Source: Oscillatoria princeps RMCB-10 (lineage in GTDB: Bacteria; Cyanobacteriota; Cyanobacteriia; Cyanobacteriales; Oscillatoriaceae). Taken from it: 64,000 nt of DNA. The notes beneath the pieces were generated by a model. It had not been told where the DNA came from and did no database searches. It saw nothing but the letters and a program-made list of their open reading frames with translations. Positions 35,791-43,939 of the stretch are shown piece by piece (the first letter of the stretch is position 1; every line of letters starts with the position of its first letter). The stretch is taken from assembly GCA_019359235.1 (NCBI GenBank), contig JAHHHT010000007.1, forward strand, positions 186,001-250,000. The letters are read 5' to 3'. A program made the position numbers and the translations under genes.

Positions 35791-36576
35791 TCAGCCAATT
35801 TGACACCCAAGGGTGTCAAATTCCCACTCCCAGCATGAAAGAGAAAAGCCGTGTCCTTCTACCGCCACAGCCCCCACGCAGTCAGGAGCAGGTGTCAGGT
35901 GTTGCAGTGACCACCGGCTGGCGTCTTGAACACCGCCAGAGATGCTGAGCACTTTAGCCGGTTCGCCGGGAGTCAGGGAGACTTCAACGTCATCCAAGCC
36001 GGTCAGTCCTTCGCCCACCGCTTTGAGATAGGCTTCCTTGCGAGTCCAGCAGAGGAAAAACGCCTCTTGCTTGTCGGTAGCGGGGAGGTTGCGAAGGACA
36101 GCAGATTCAAGGGGGGAAAAAAAGCGTTCCGCGATTTTCTCAGCGTCGGGCATCGGGCGGAGCATCTCCAAGTCGATGCCAAGGAGCCGGTGGCGAGTTA
36201 CGGCATAAAGGGCGATCCCGCCGGAGTGAGACAAATTAAAGTTTAGATTGCCACCGGCACTGTCAGAGCGCAAAGCCGGTTTGCCGCGCGGGCTGTAGCC
36301 AAACTCCAGAAGAGCCGGCTCGATGCCCGAGTAGCGGCTGAGGATATTTCTGAGGATACCGCGACCGGCAGTAAAGCGGTGCCGGTCGCGCTCAAAGTAA
36401 AACCGGTCAGCTCTGCGCTGCTCGTCTGCTGAGAGCGTCGCTCTCAATTGCGCGAGGAGTTCTGCCGGCAAGTCCAGGGAAGCCCGCCAGATATGGACTT
36501 CATCCAGAGACAGAGTTAAGGAAGCAGGTGGTGGGTGCCACAAAACAATTTCTTGAACCACAGGTTCGGGATGCAT
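35791..36576 (-). CDS. 4'-Phosphopantetheinyl transferase (Sfp/HetI type)
   Basis: About 261 aa from ATG 36576 (MHPEPVVQEIVLWHPPPASL). The frame stays open to 36630, but the extra residues (MPDARCPMPNPKS) are translated heptamer repeat. Core signatures: GRGILRNILSRYSGIEP, NFNLSHSGGIALYAV, GIDLEMLRPMPDAEKIAERF (Mg-binding Asp/Glu), and WTRKEAYLKAVGEGL. It transfers phosphopantetheine from CoA to carrier-protein serines. Its position facing the NRPS genes implies it activates the PCPs there. In many cyanobacteria one Sfp-type enzyme serves all pathways, so it may be more general. Confidence 0.93.
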   Translation of the reverse strand: MHPEPVVQEIVLWHPPPASLTLSLDEVHIWRASLDLPAELLAQLRATLSADEQRRADRFYFERDRHRFTAGRGILRNILSRYSGIEPALLEFGYSPRGKPALRSDSAGGNLNFNLSHSGGIALYAVTRHRLLGIDLEMLRPMPDAEKIAERFFSPLESAVLRNLPATDKQEAFFLCWTRKEAYLKAVGEGLTGLDDVEVSLTPGEPAKVLSISGGVQDASRWSLQHLTPAPDCVGAVAVEGHGFSLSCWEWEFDTLGCQIG

Positions 36577-36581
36577 GGATT

Positions 36582-36750
36582 TTGGATGCAAGGATTTTGG
36601 ATTGGGCATCGGGCATCGGGCATCGGGCATCGGGCATTGGCCCTGGGCATTGGCTTTCCCCTAACACCTAAGCCCTAACACCTAAGCCCCAACACCTAAC
36701 ACCTTAAACCTAACACCTAACCCCTCACCCCTCACCCCTCACCCCTCACC
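36582..36750. repeat. STRR cluster: GGGCATC, CCTAACA and CCCCTCA tandem words
   Basis: About five GGGCATC heptamers (36604-36640), then CCTAACACCTAAG-type units, then about four CCCCTCA heptamers up to 36749. A further CCCCTCA/CCCCTAA run lies at 36896-36925. Typical cyanobacterial short tandem repeats between the PPTase gene and the NRPS operon. Confidence 0.88.
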
Positions 36751-36751
36751 C

Positions 36752-37064
36752 TGTTTTTCCAATCCTCGGTAACTCTAGCACAAAAATTTTCGCTCGCCTC
36801 TATCTCAGGTATCATTTAAGAACTGAAAGCCAAAAACTTTAATTTCAGATGAAATAACAGTGACCGGAGCGAGCCAACGTGCTGCTTAAAACACCCCTGT
36901 CCCTCACCCCTAACCCCTCACCCCGGTTTTCCAATTTTCGGTAATTTTAGCACAAAAATTTTCGCTCGCCTCTATCTCAGGTATCATTTCAGAGCTAAAA
37001 GCCAAAAACTTTAATTTCAGATGAGATAACAGCCCCCGTATCGAGCCAAAGTGCGGCTTTACAG
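36752..37064. repeat. Duplicated ~140-bp sequence upstream of NRPS operon
   Basis: Copy A 36752-36890 and copy B 36925-37064 share almost all of GCACAAAAATTTTCGCTCGC, CTCTATCTCAGGTATCATTT and GCCAAAAACTTTAATTTCAG, with scattered substitutions, and start the same way (TTTTCCAAT.YTCGGTAA). Separated by CCCCTCA repeats. Could be duplicated regulatory DNA or a small RNA locus. Confidence 0.85.
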
Positions 37065-37732
37065 AAACTTTAAAAAAGCCCTTGGGAGAAAGGGCCGGTG
37101 AAAGCCATATGCAATCATATTACCGAGCCAATTTCCCCGGGCATTTAACTATTTTTTAACAAAAAGTAAGTAAAGATTTGATGAAGCTCCGGTAGAAGTA
37201 CGGCGAAGTCCTAGAGGGTGTGCCAGAATGAACTGAAGATTTCAGCAGTTCTTCAGAGTCGCTTTTGTAAGTAGGGCAGGGTTGAGAGAGTGTGTTTGTC
37301 ACCCGCAGACATCTCCCCAGAACCCAGCCTCCAGTCCTGCTAAAGAAGTCAGCGCGAGCTGCCATTCGTGTGTCCGCGCCGGTACGGCTGATTTTGGCTT
37401 GTTGAGGCCAAATTTAAAATACAGCTGGGTGAGAAGGGCTTTTTCATTTTTTTAACCGCTTTGTTGGTTTAGGGTTATCTACTTAGCATACGGGGGAATT
37501 GGCCATATTTTAATGGCCGGTTGAGGAGCGCGACTAGGAAGTAGCGCAGGAAAACCCAGAAGAGCGAAAGAAAAGGCCGGCTCTCAAGCACTATCCTGAA
37601 GCCTGTAAGGGCGGGTAAACCCACAGTTCTGTCGGGAGCGAAGATTATCTGTTTGCCCCGCCCCTGCTGCGCCAGACGAGTTGCTTTTGGGCATCCATTT
37701 TCCTTGAGGTTTAAGAAACTTAATAAACAGCC
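37065..37732. other. Gene-free leader of the NRPS operon
   Basis: No gene recognised, and no remnant of the missing N-lobe of the first condensation domain. The NRPS promoter must lie here or in the duplicated segment. A GTAAGGGCGGGTAAACCC ... GCCCCGCCCCT imperfect inverted repeat spans about 37607-37668. Confidence 0.5.
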
Positions 37733-40700
37733 ATGGAAAACACCGCACTTGATGAATCCGTCGCCACAGGAAAGGCAGCGCTGGTCGCATGTAGGGGCGC
37801 GTCCCGCCACGCCCCAGCCAACACCGGCAGGTCGCAGGAGCTGCAGGCAAATCTTTCCTACTGGCGCTCCCAGCTGAGTGGCAGCCTTCCAGCACTGCAA
37901 CTGCCCCTCCTCCCGGGCAGCCCCAGCGCTGACGAAAAGCCCGCCCGCAGGAGCGAAGCGTTGTGGCCCCTGAGATCGCTGGTGCTGCCGAACTCCTTGA
38001 GAGAGGCGCTGCAGGCGCTGGCGCTGCAGGAAGGAGCCAGCCTGTTCGAGATACTGCTAGCAGCATTCAAAACCTTGCTGCACCGCTACACCGGCACAGA
38101 AGACATCGCCGTCGGCTGCCTTCACCCTGGCACCGGCACCGCAGGGGCAAAGCCAATCGTACTCCCCCTGCGCACGCGCATCGACGGAAATCCCAGCTAC
38201 CTCGAACTGCTGCATAGGGTGCTACAGGTAACATCTGCAGCAATCGCCCACAAGCTGCCCCTCGACACACTGCTAGAAGAACTGCAGCTGAGCCAAACGC
38301 CCCCCTTCCAGGTCATGTTTGGCTTCCAGAGCGTCCCACACGCTCCGGCACCTGAACTGCCAGAACTGAGCCTGCTCCCCAAAGATGGCGGCATCAAGAC
38401 ACAGAAACCCGACTTAAGCCTGTGGGTGACAGACACAGGACAGGAACTGATTGCCTTTTGCGAGTGCAGCCCTCCCACCAACGACACAGGCACACTCGCC
38501 CGCATGCTGGGGCACTTCCAGACCTTGCTAGAAGGAATCGCCGCCAATCCGGAACAGCGCATCGGGTTACTGCCGGTGCTGACAGGAGCCGAACGGCACC
38601 AGATACTTGTCGAGTGGAACAGCACCGGGACAGAAATACCCGATATCTGCACTCACCAGCTGTTTGAGGCGCAGGTGGAGCGAACCCCAGACGCCATTGC
38701 CGCCCTTTTTGAAGACGCAGAAGGCCGAGTCACCTCTTTACAGTACCGGCAGCTCAACGAGCGTGCGAACCAGCTAGCGCACCACTTGCAAGCCCTGGGT
38801 GTCGGGCCCGAGGTACTCGTCGGCATCTGCATCGAGCGATCGCTAGACATGCTCGTCGGGCTTCTCGGCATCCTCAAAGCCGGCGGCGCTTATCTGCCAC
38901 TAGATCCCGCCTATCCCCAAGAGCGCCTGGCGTGGATGCTAGAAGACTCCGCCGCGCCGGTGATCCTCACTCAACAGCACCTGGTAGCCGCCCTCCCGAA
39001 ACATCAGGCGCAAATCGTTTGCCCCGACGCCGACTGGAACGCAATTGCCCAACACAGCAAAGAAAAACCCCCGCTGCAGGCTCGCCCTTGCAACCGAGCC
39101 TACGCCATTTACACCTCCGGTTCCACCGGCAAGCCCAAAGGCGTGCAAATCCCCCACAGCGCTGTGGTCAACTTCCTGCAATCGATGCAGCGCCAACCGG
39201 GCTTAACCGGACAAGATATCCTGCTGTCCGTCACCACCCTGTCTTTCGACATTGCGGCGCTCGAACTTTTCCTGCCCCTCAGTGTCGGCGCTCGCGTGGC
39301 CATTGTCAGCCGCGACATTGCCTCCGACGGAAAACGCTTATTAGAAACACTGGCGAGCAGCGGCGCTACCGTCATGCAAGCCACCCCCGCTACTTGGCGG
39401 ATGTTACTGCAAGCCGGCTGGAGGGGAAGCCCGCAGCTGAAAATCCTCTGCGGCGGCGAAAGCATGCCCAGAGAGCTGGCGAACCAGCTGCTATCCCGAA
39501 GCAAAGAACTCTGGAACGTCTACGGGCCCACCGAAACCACGATTTGGTCAACCGCGTGGCAAGTGCTGCCCGGGTCCCGGACAGTGCCGGTGGGGCGTCC
39601 GATTGCCAACACCGAGATTTATTTGCTCGACAAACACCTGCAACCCGTGCCGGTTGGGGTGCCCGGGGAGCTCTGCATTGGCGGTGCCGGTCTGTCGCGG
39701 GGCTATCTCAACCGCCCGGATTTGACGGCGGAGAAGTTTATTCCCAATCCTTTTTTGGAGCCGGGATTGGGGGATTTGGGGAGAGTGAGTCAGGGGGATA
39801 ATTTTGGCAGCAATTGCTGTCAAATTTCAGGCGATGGCGTCACCGGCAGTGCGAGACTTTACAAAACCGGCGACTTAGCCCGCTATTTGCCCGACGGGAC
39901 TATTGAGTGCCTCGGTCGAATTGACTCTCAGGTGAAGATTCGCGGCTACCGCATAGAGCTCGGAGAAATTGAAGCGGCGCTGGCGGCGCACCCGGGCGTG
40001 CGGCAGGCTGTAGTGACCGCCCGGGAAGACGTACCGGGCGACAAACGGCTTGTCGCCTATATCCTGCCGGCGTCACCTCCCGCATCCGCTGCAGCGCAGC
40101 TGGTACGGGAACTGCGAGCGCTGCTCAAAGAAAAGCTGCCGGCGTACATGGTGCCGAACGCCTTTGTCTTGCTCGAAGAAGTGCCGCTGACGCCCAACGG
40201 CAAAGTAGATCGCCGGGCACTGCCCTCCCCCGACATGCGAGTGGAGAGCGACAGCACCTTTGTAGCGCCTCGCAACCCAACTGAGCAAGCGATAGCTAAC
40301 ATTTTCGCGGAAGTCCTGGGGCTGGCAGCTGTGGGCGCAGACGACAACTTCTGGGAGCTGGGGGGGCACTCGCTGCACGCCACGCTCGTTATCTCCCGCC
40401 TGCGGGACACCTTCGGGATAGAGCTGCCGGTGCGCCGCTTGTTTGAAGCGCCTTCTGCCGCCAGTCTCGCCCCCGTGCTGGAAACAGCCCCGCATGTAGG
40501 GGAGGCCACGGGGGGCCGCCCCAGCCCAATCGCGCCGGTTTCGCGGAACCAGAAACTGCCCCTTTCTTTTGCCCAGCAAGGACTGTGGCTGCTCGACCGG
40601 CTCGAACCGGGCAACCCTTCCTATAACGAGCCGACAGCGATTCGCCTCCAGGGGGAGCTCAGCGTGCCGGCTCTGGAGCTAGCCTTGAGCGAAATTGTCA

Positions 40701-43700
40701 GGCGTCACGAAATCTGGCGCACCACCTTTGCGGAAGTTGACGGGGAGCCGGTTCAGGCGATCGCCCCCGCCCCCAGCATAAAACTGCCGGTGACAGACTT
40801 AGGGGCGATCCCAGAATCAGAGCGAGACGCCTCTGTCCGGCAGTACGCAGTCATGGACGTTCAGAAACCTTTTGACCTGAGTCGGAGTCCGCTGGTGCGC
40901 TTCTCGCTGCTGCGCCTGAGCGAAGAAGAGCATGTACTGATTCTCAGCACACACCACATTGTTTATGACGGGTGGTCGGTTGGAGTGCTGCTGCGGGAAC
41001 TGGGGGCGCTGTACGAAGCTTTCTGTTTGGGCTTGCCCTCCCCCCTTCCGGAACTGCCGGTGCAGTTCGCCGACTTTGCCGTCTGGCAGCGCCGGCACAC
41101 CGCAGAGGTGCTGGAATCGCAGCTCGCCTACTGGCGCTCTCAGCTGGGCGGCAGCCGGACCGTGCTCAACCTGCCTTTTGACCGCCCGCGACCGGCCAAA
41201 CAGACCTTCCGGGCCCAAACCCAGCCCTTGGCGCTTTCCAAGAGTCTGTCCGAGGCGCTGAAAGCCCTCAGTGCCAGATCGGGCGTCACTCTCTTCATGA
41301 CGCTGCTGGCGGCGTTCAACACATTGCTCTACCGCTATACGGGGGAAGAAGACATTTCCGTTGGCACTCCGGTTGCCAACCGCAACCGAGTCGAGAGTGA
41401 GGGCTTAATCGGATTTTTCACCAACACCTTGGTGATGCGCACCCAACTTGAGGGAAACTGCACGTTTATAGAGTTGCTGAATCGGGTTCGCGAGGTGGCT
41501 TTGGAAGCGTTCTCTCACCAAGAAGCGCCTTTCGAGAAACTGGTGGAAGAACTGCAGCCTTCCCGCAATCTCAGCCAGTCGCCACTGTTCCAGGTGATGT
41601 TTGTCCTCCAGAACGCGCCGGTGCCCGACGTGTCGGCTTTAACCGCCTCTGGAGGGAGCCTGAAGTTGGACGTGCTGAAGGTGCACAGCCTGACGGCGAA
41701 ATTCGATTTGACGCTGGAACTCGAAGAGACGCCAAACGGAATCGAGGGCTGGTTTGACTGTAGCGCAGATTTATTTGACGCTCCCACCATCGCTCGCATC
41801 GCAGGGCATTTTCTCACCTTACTGGAAGGCATTGCTGCCAATCCAGAACAGCGCATCGGGTTACTGCCGGTGCTGACACCAGCCGAGCGCCAGCAGCTGT
41901 CGTCCTTGTGGAACGGCACCCAGACCGAAATTCCGGATGTTTGCGCCCACGAGCTATTTGAGGCGCAGGTGGAGCGGACGCCCGACGCCGTTGCGGTGAT
42001 TTTTGAAGATGCAGAACGCCGAGTCGCATCTGTGCAGTACCGGCAGCTCAACGAGCGTGCGAACCAGCTAGCGCACTACTTGGGCTCTCTCGGTGTGGGG
42101 CCAGATACGATCGTCGGTCTGTATGTGGAGCGCTCCTTAGAAATGATAGTGGGAATGCTGGGAATTCTCAAAGCCGGTGGGGCTTACCTGCCTCTCGATC
42201 CGGCTTATTCAAAAGAGCGCCTCAACTTTATGCTCTCTGACGCCGGCGTGCCGGTGCTGCTGACTCAAAGCAAGCTGCGGGCGGAACTGCCGGCGGAGGG
42301 TGCCCGTGTGATATGTTTGGATACTGAATGGCAAACCGTCGAGAGGGAAAGTCAGGAAAATCCCCAGCCTAAGGCAACTGCAGACAGTCTAGCCTACGTT
42401 ATTTACACGTCGGGATCTACCGGAAAGCCAAAAGGAGTGATGATTTCGCACCGCTCCTTGGTGAACTATACCGAACACGCCGGTGCCGAGTACGGCATTA
42501 GCCCGAGCGATCGCATCTTGCAGTTTGCCTCGATCAGTTTCGACGCCAGTGCCGAAGAAATCTACCCCTGCTTGACGCGGGGGGCGACGCTGTGCCTGCG
42601 GACAGATTCAATGCTCGACACAGTGTCGGGATTTTTGCAAAAGTGCGGCGAGTGGGGAATCACCGTGCTGGATTTGCCGACAGCATACTGGCACGAACTG
42701 ACCGCAAGTCTGGAGGCGGAATCACTGGCATTGCCGCCAGGAGTGCGTTTGGCAATCATTGGCGGAGAAAAAGCAAGCGCCAAACGGCTCGCTATCTGGC
42801 GCAAGCACTGCCAGCCGGTGCGGCTGGTAAATACTTACGGGCCCACAGAAGCCACGATCGTAGCTGCTATGTGCGACTTGTCAGGGGAGAGTTCAGACGT
42901 TCCGCTGATTGGGCGTGCCGTTGGCAACGGGCTTTGTTGCGTGCTCGACCGGCACCTGCAACCCTTGCCGGTTGGGGTGCCCGGGGAGCTCTACATTGGC
43001 GGTGCTCTTTTGGCGCGAGGCTATCTCAACCGCCCGGATTTGACGGCGGAGAAGTTTATTCCCAATCCTTTTGTGGAGCCGGGATTGGGGGATTTGGGGA
43101 GAGTGAGTCAGGGGGATAATTTTGATGCGAATTGGCATCAAAATTCAGGCGATGGCCCTCACCCGACGGCAAGGCTTTACAAAACCGGCGACTTGGTGCG
43201 CTATCTTGCCGATGGCAATTTGGAATTTCTCGGTCGGGCGGACGATCAGGTGAAGATTCGCGGCTTCCGCATTGAGCTCGGAGAGATTGAAGCCGTGTTG
43301 CGCCAGCACCCTGCTGCCGGTGAGGTTGCGGTAACTGTTCGGGAAGACGCGCCCGGTGACAAACGGCTTGTCGCCTATGTGGTGCCGTCACCGGGCGTCG
43401 CTCAAGCAAAATTCCCGCTCGCTGAACTGCGCGGCTTCCTGAAACAGAAGCTGCCGCCCTATATGGTGCCCAGTGTTTTTGTGGTGCTGGAGAAGATGCC
43501 GGTGACGCCCAGCGGCAAGGTAGACCGGCGGGGGCTTCCGGCACCGGACACTCAAAAAGCGGATCTGGAAGGAATCGGGGCTGCGCCAAGCAACCCGGTT
43601 GAGGAAGCGGTTGCCGGCATCTTTGCGGAAGTCCTGGGGCTGGAGCAAGTTGGAGCCGGTCACAATTTCTTCGAGTTGGGAGGGCATTCGCTGATCGCAA

Positions 43701-43939
43701 GCCAAGTTGTTTCCCGGGTGCGCGACGATTTCGGGATTGAACTGCCCCTGCGCAGCCTGTTCGAGACGCCCACCGCCCGAGGGCTAGCCGCAGCCCTGCT
43801 GCAAGATCCAGCCAACCGATTGAAAGTTGAAAAAACTGCCCAACTGCTGCTGATTCTGGCGCAACTTTCCGATGAGGAAGTGCAAACCATGCTTGAGCAA
43901 AAAATTTCGCTGGGTAAAAAGGAGGTGTGCCTAATATGA
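37733..43939 (+). CDS. NRPS1: (half C)-A1-PCP1-C2-A2-PCP2
   Basis: 2068 aa. Residues ~41-282 are only the C-terminal lobe of a condensation domain (LSYWRSQLSG start, no HHxxxDG). A1 ~296-830 has YTSGSTGKPKG and A10 NGKVDR. My reading of its pocket is D-I-L-Q-L-G-V-I-W-K, close to glycine codes. PCP1 has S880 in FWELGGHSLHA. C2 ~942-1376 has an intact HHIVYDG (1074-1080). A2 ~1396-1935 has pocket D-A-E-D-I-G-T-I-V-K, whose two acidic positions suggest a basic or polar amino acid (uncertain). PCP2 has S1986. The tail ILAQLSDEEVQTMLEQK looks like a docking helix. ATG 37733 has no strong ribosome site. It overlaps NRPS2 by ATGA. Several linkers are translated repeats. Confidence 0.95.
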   Translation: MENTALDESVATGKAALVACRGASRHAPANTGRSQELQANLSYWRSQLSGSLPALQLPLLPGSPSADEKPARRSEALWPLRSLVLPNSLREALQALALQEGASLFEILLAAFKTLLHRYTGTEDIAVGCLHPGTGTAGAKPIVLPLRTRIDGNPSYLELLHRVLQVTSAAIAHKLPLDTLLEELQLSQTPPFQVMFGFQSVPHAPAPELPELSLLPKDGGIKTQKPDLSLWVTDTGQELIAFCECSPPTNDTGTLARMLGHFQTLLEGIAANPEQRIGLLPVLTGAERHQILVEWNSTGTEIPDICTHQLFEAQVERTPDAIAALFEDAEGRVTSLQYRQLNERANQLAHHLQALGVGPEVLVGICIERSLDMLVGLLGILKAGGAYLPLDPAYPQERLAWMLEDSAAPVILTQQHLVAALPKHQAQIVCPDADWNAIAQHSKEKPPLQARPCNRAYAIYTSGSTGKPKGVQIPHSAVVNFLQSMQRQPGLTGQDILLSVTTLSFDIAALELFLPLSVGARVAIVSRDIASDGKRLLETLASSGATVMQATPATWRMLLQAGWRGSPQLKILCGGESMPRELANQLLSRSKELWNVYGPTETTIWSTAWQVLPGSRTVPVGRPIANTEIYLLDKHLQPVPVGVPGELCIGGAGLSRGYLNRPDLTAEKFIPNPFLEPGLGDLGRVSQGDNFGSNCCQISGDGVTGSARLYKTGDLARYLPDGTIECLGRIDSQVKIRGYRIELGEIEAALAAHPGVRQAVVTAREDVPGDKRLVAYILPASPPASAAAQLVRELRALLKEKLPAYMVPNAFVLLEEVPLTPNGKVDRRALPSPDMRVESDSTFVAPRNPTEQAIANIFAEVLGLAAVGADDNFWELGGHSLHATLVISRLRDTFGIELPVRRLFEAPSAASLAPVLETAPHVGEATGGRPSPIAPVSRNQKLPLSFAQQGLWLLDRLEPGNPSYNEPTAIRLQGELSVPALELALSEIVRRHEIWRTTFAEVDGEPVQAIAPAPSIKLPVTDLGAIPESERDASVRQYAVMDVQKPFDLSRSPLVRFSLLRLSEEEHVLILSTHHIVYDGWSVGVLLRELGALYEAFCLGLPSPLPELPVQFADFAVWQRRHTAEVLESQLAYWRSQLGGSRTVLNLPFDRPRPAKQTFRAQTQPLALSKSLSEALKALSARSGVTLFMTLLAAFNTLLYRYTGEEDISVGTPVANRNRVESEGLIGFFTNTLVMRTQLEGNCTFIELLNRVREVALEAFSHQEAPFEKLVEELQPSRNLSQSPLFQVMFVLQNAPVPDVSALTASGGSLKLDVLKVHSLTAKFDLTLELEETPNGIEGWFDCSADLFDAPTIARIAGHFLTLLEGIAANPEQRIGLLPVLTPAERQQLSSLWNGTQTEIPDVCAHELFEAQVERTPDAVAVIFEDAERRVASVQYRQLNERANQLAHYLGSLGVGPDTIVGLYVERSLEMIVGMLGILKAGGAYLPLDPAYSKERLNFMLSDAGVPVLLTQSKLRAELPAEGARVICLDTEWQTVERESQENPQPKATADSLAYVIYTSGSTGKPKGVMISHRSLVNYTEHAGAEYGISPSDRILQFASISFDASAEEIYPCLTRGATLCLRTDSMLDTVSGFLQKCGEWGITVLDLPTAYWHELTASLEAESLALPPGVRLAIIGGEKASAKRLAIWRKHCQPVRLVNTYGPTEATIVAAMCDLSGESSDVPLIGRAVGNGLCCVLDRHLQPLPVGVPGELYIGGALLARGYLNRPDLTAEKFIPNPFVEPGLGDLGRVSQGDNFDANWHQNSGDGPHPTARLYKTGDLVRYLADGNLEFLGRADDQVKIRGFRIELGEIEAVLRQHPAAGEVAVTVREDAPGDKRLVAYVVPSPGVAQAKFPLAELRGFLKQKLPPYMVPSVFVVLEKMPVTPSGKVDRRGLPAPDTQKADLEGIGAAPSNPVEEAVAGIFAEVLGLEQVGAGHNFFELGGHSLIASQVVSRVRDDFGIELPLRSLFETPTARGLAAALLQDPANRLKVEKTAQLLLILAQLSDEEVQTMLEQKISLGKKEVCLI
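43919..43926 (+). promoter_or_regulatory. Shine-Dalgarno deciding NRPS2 start
   Basis: AAGGAGGT lies 9 nt before ATG 43936, which shares ATGA with the NRPS1 stop. This favours ATG 43936 over GTG 43927 and implies translational coupling. Confidence 0.85.
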
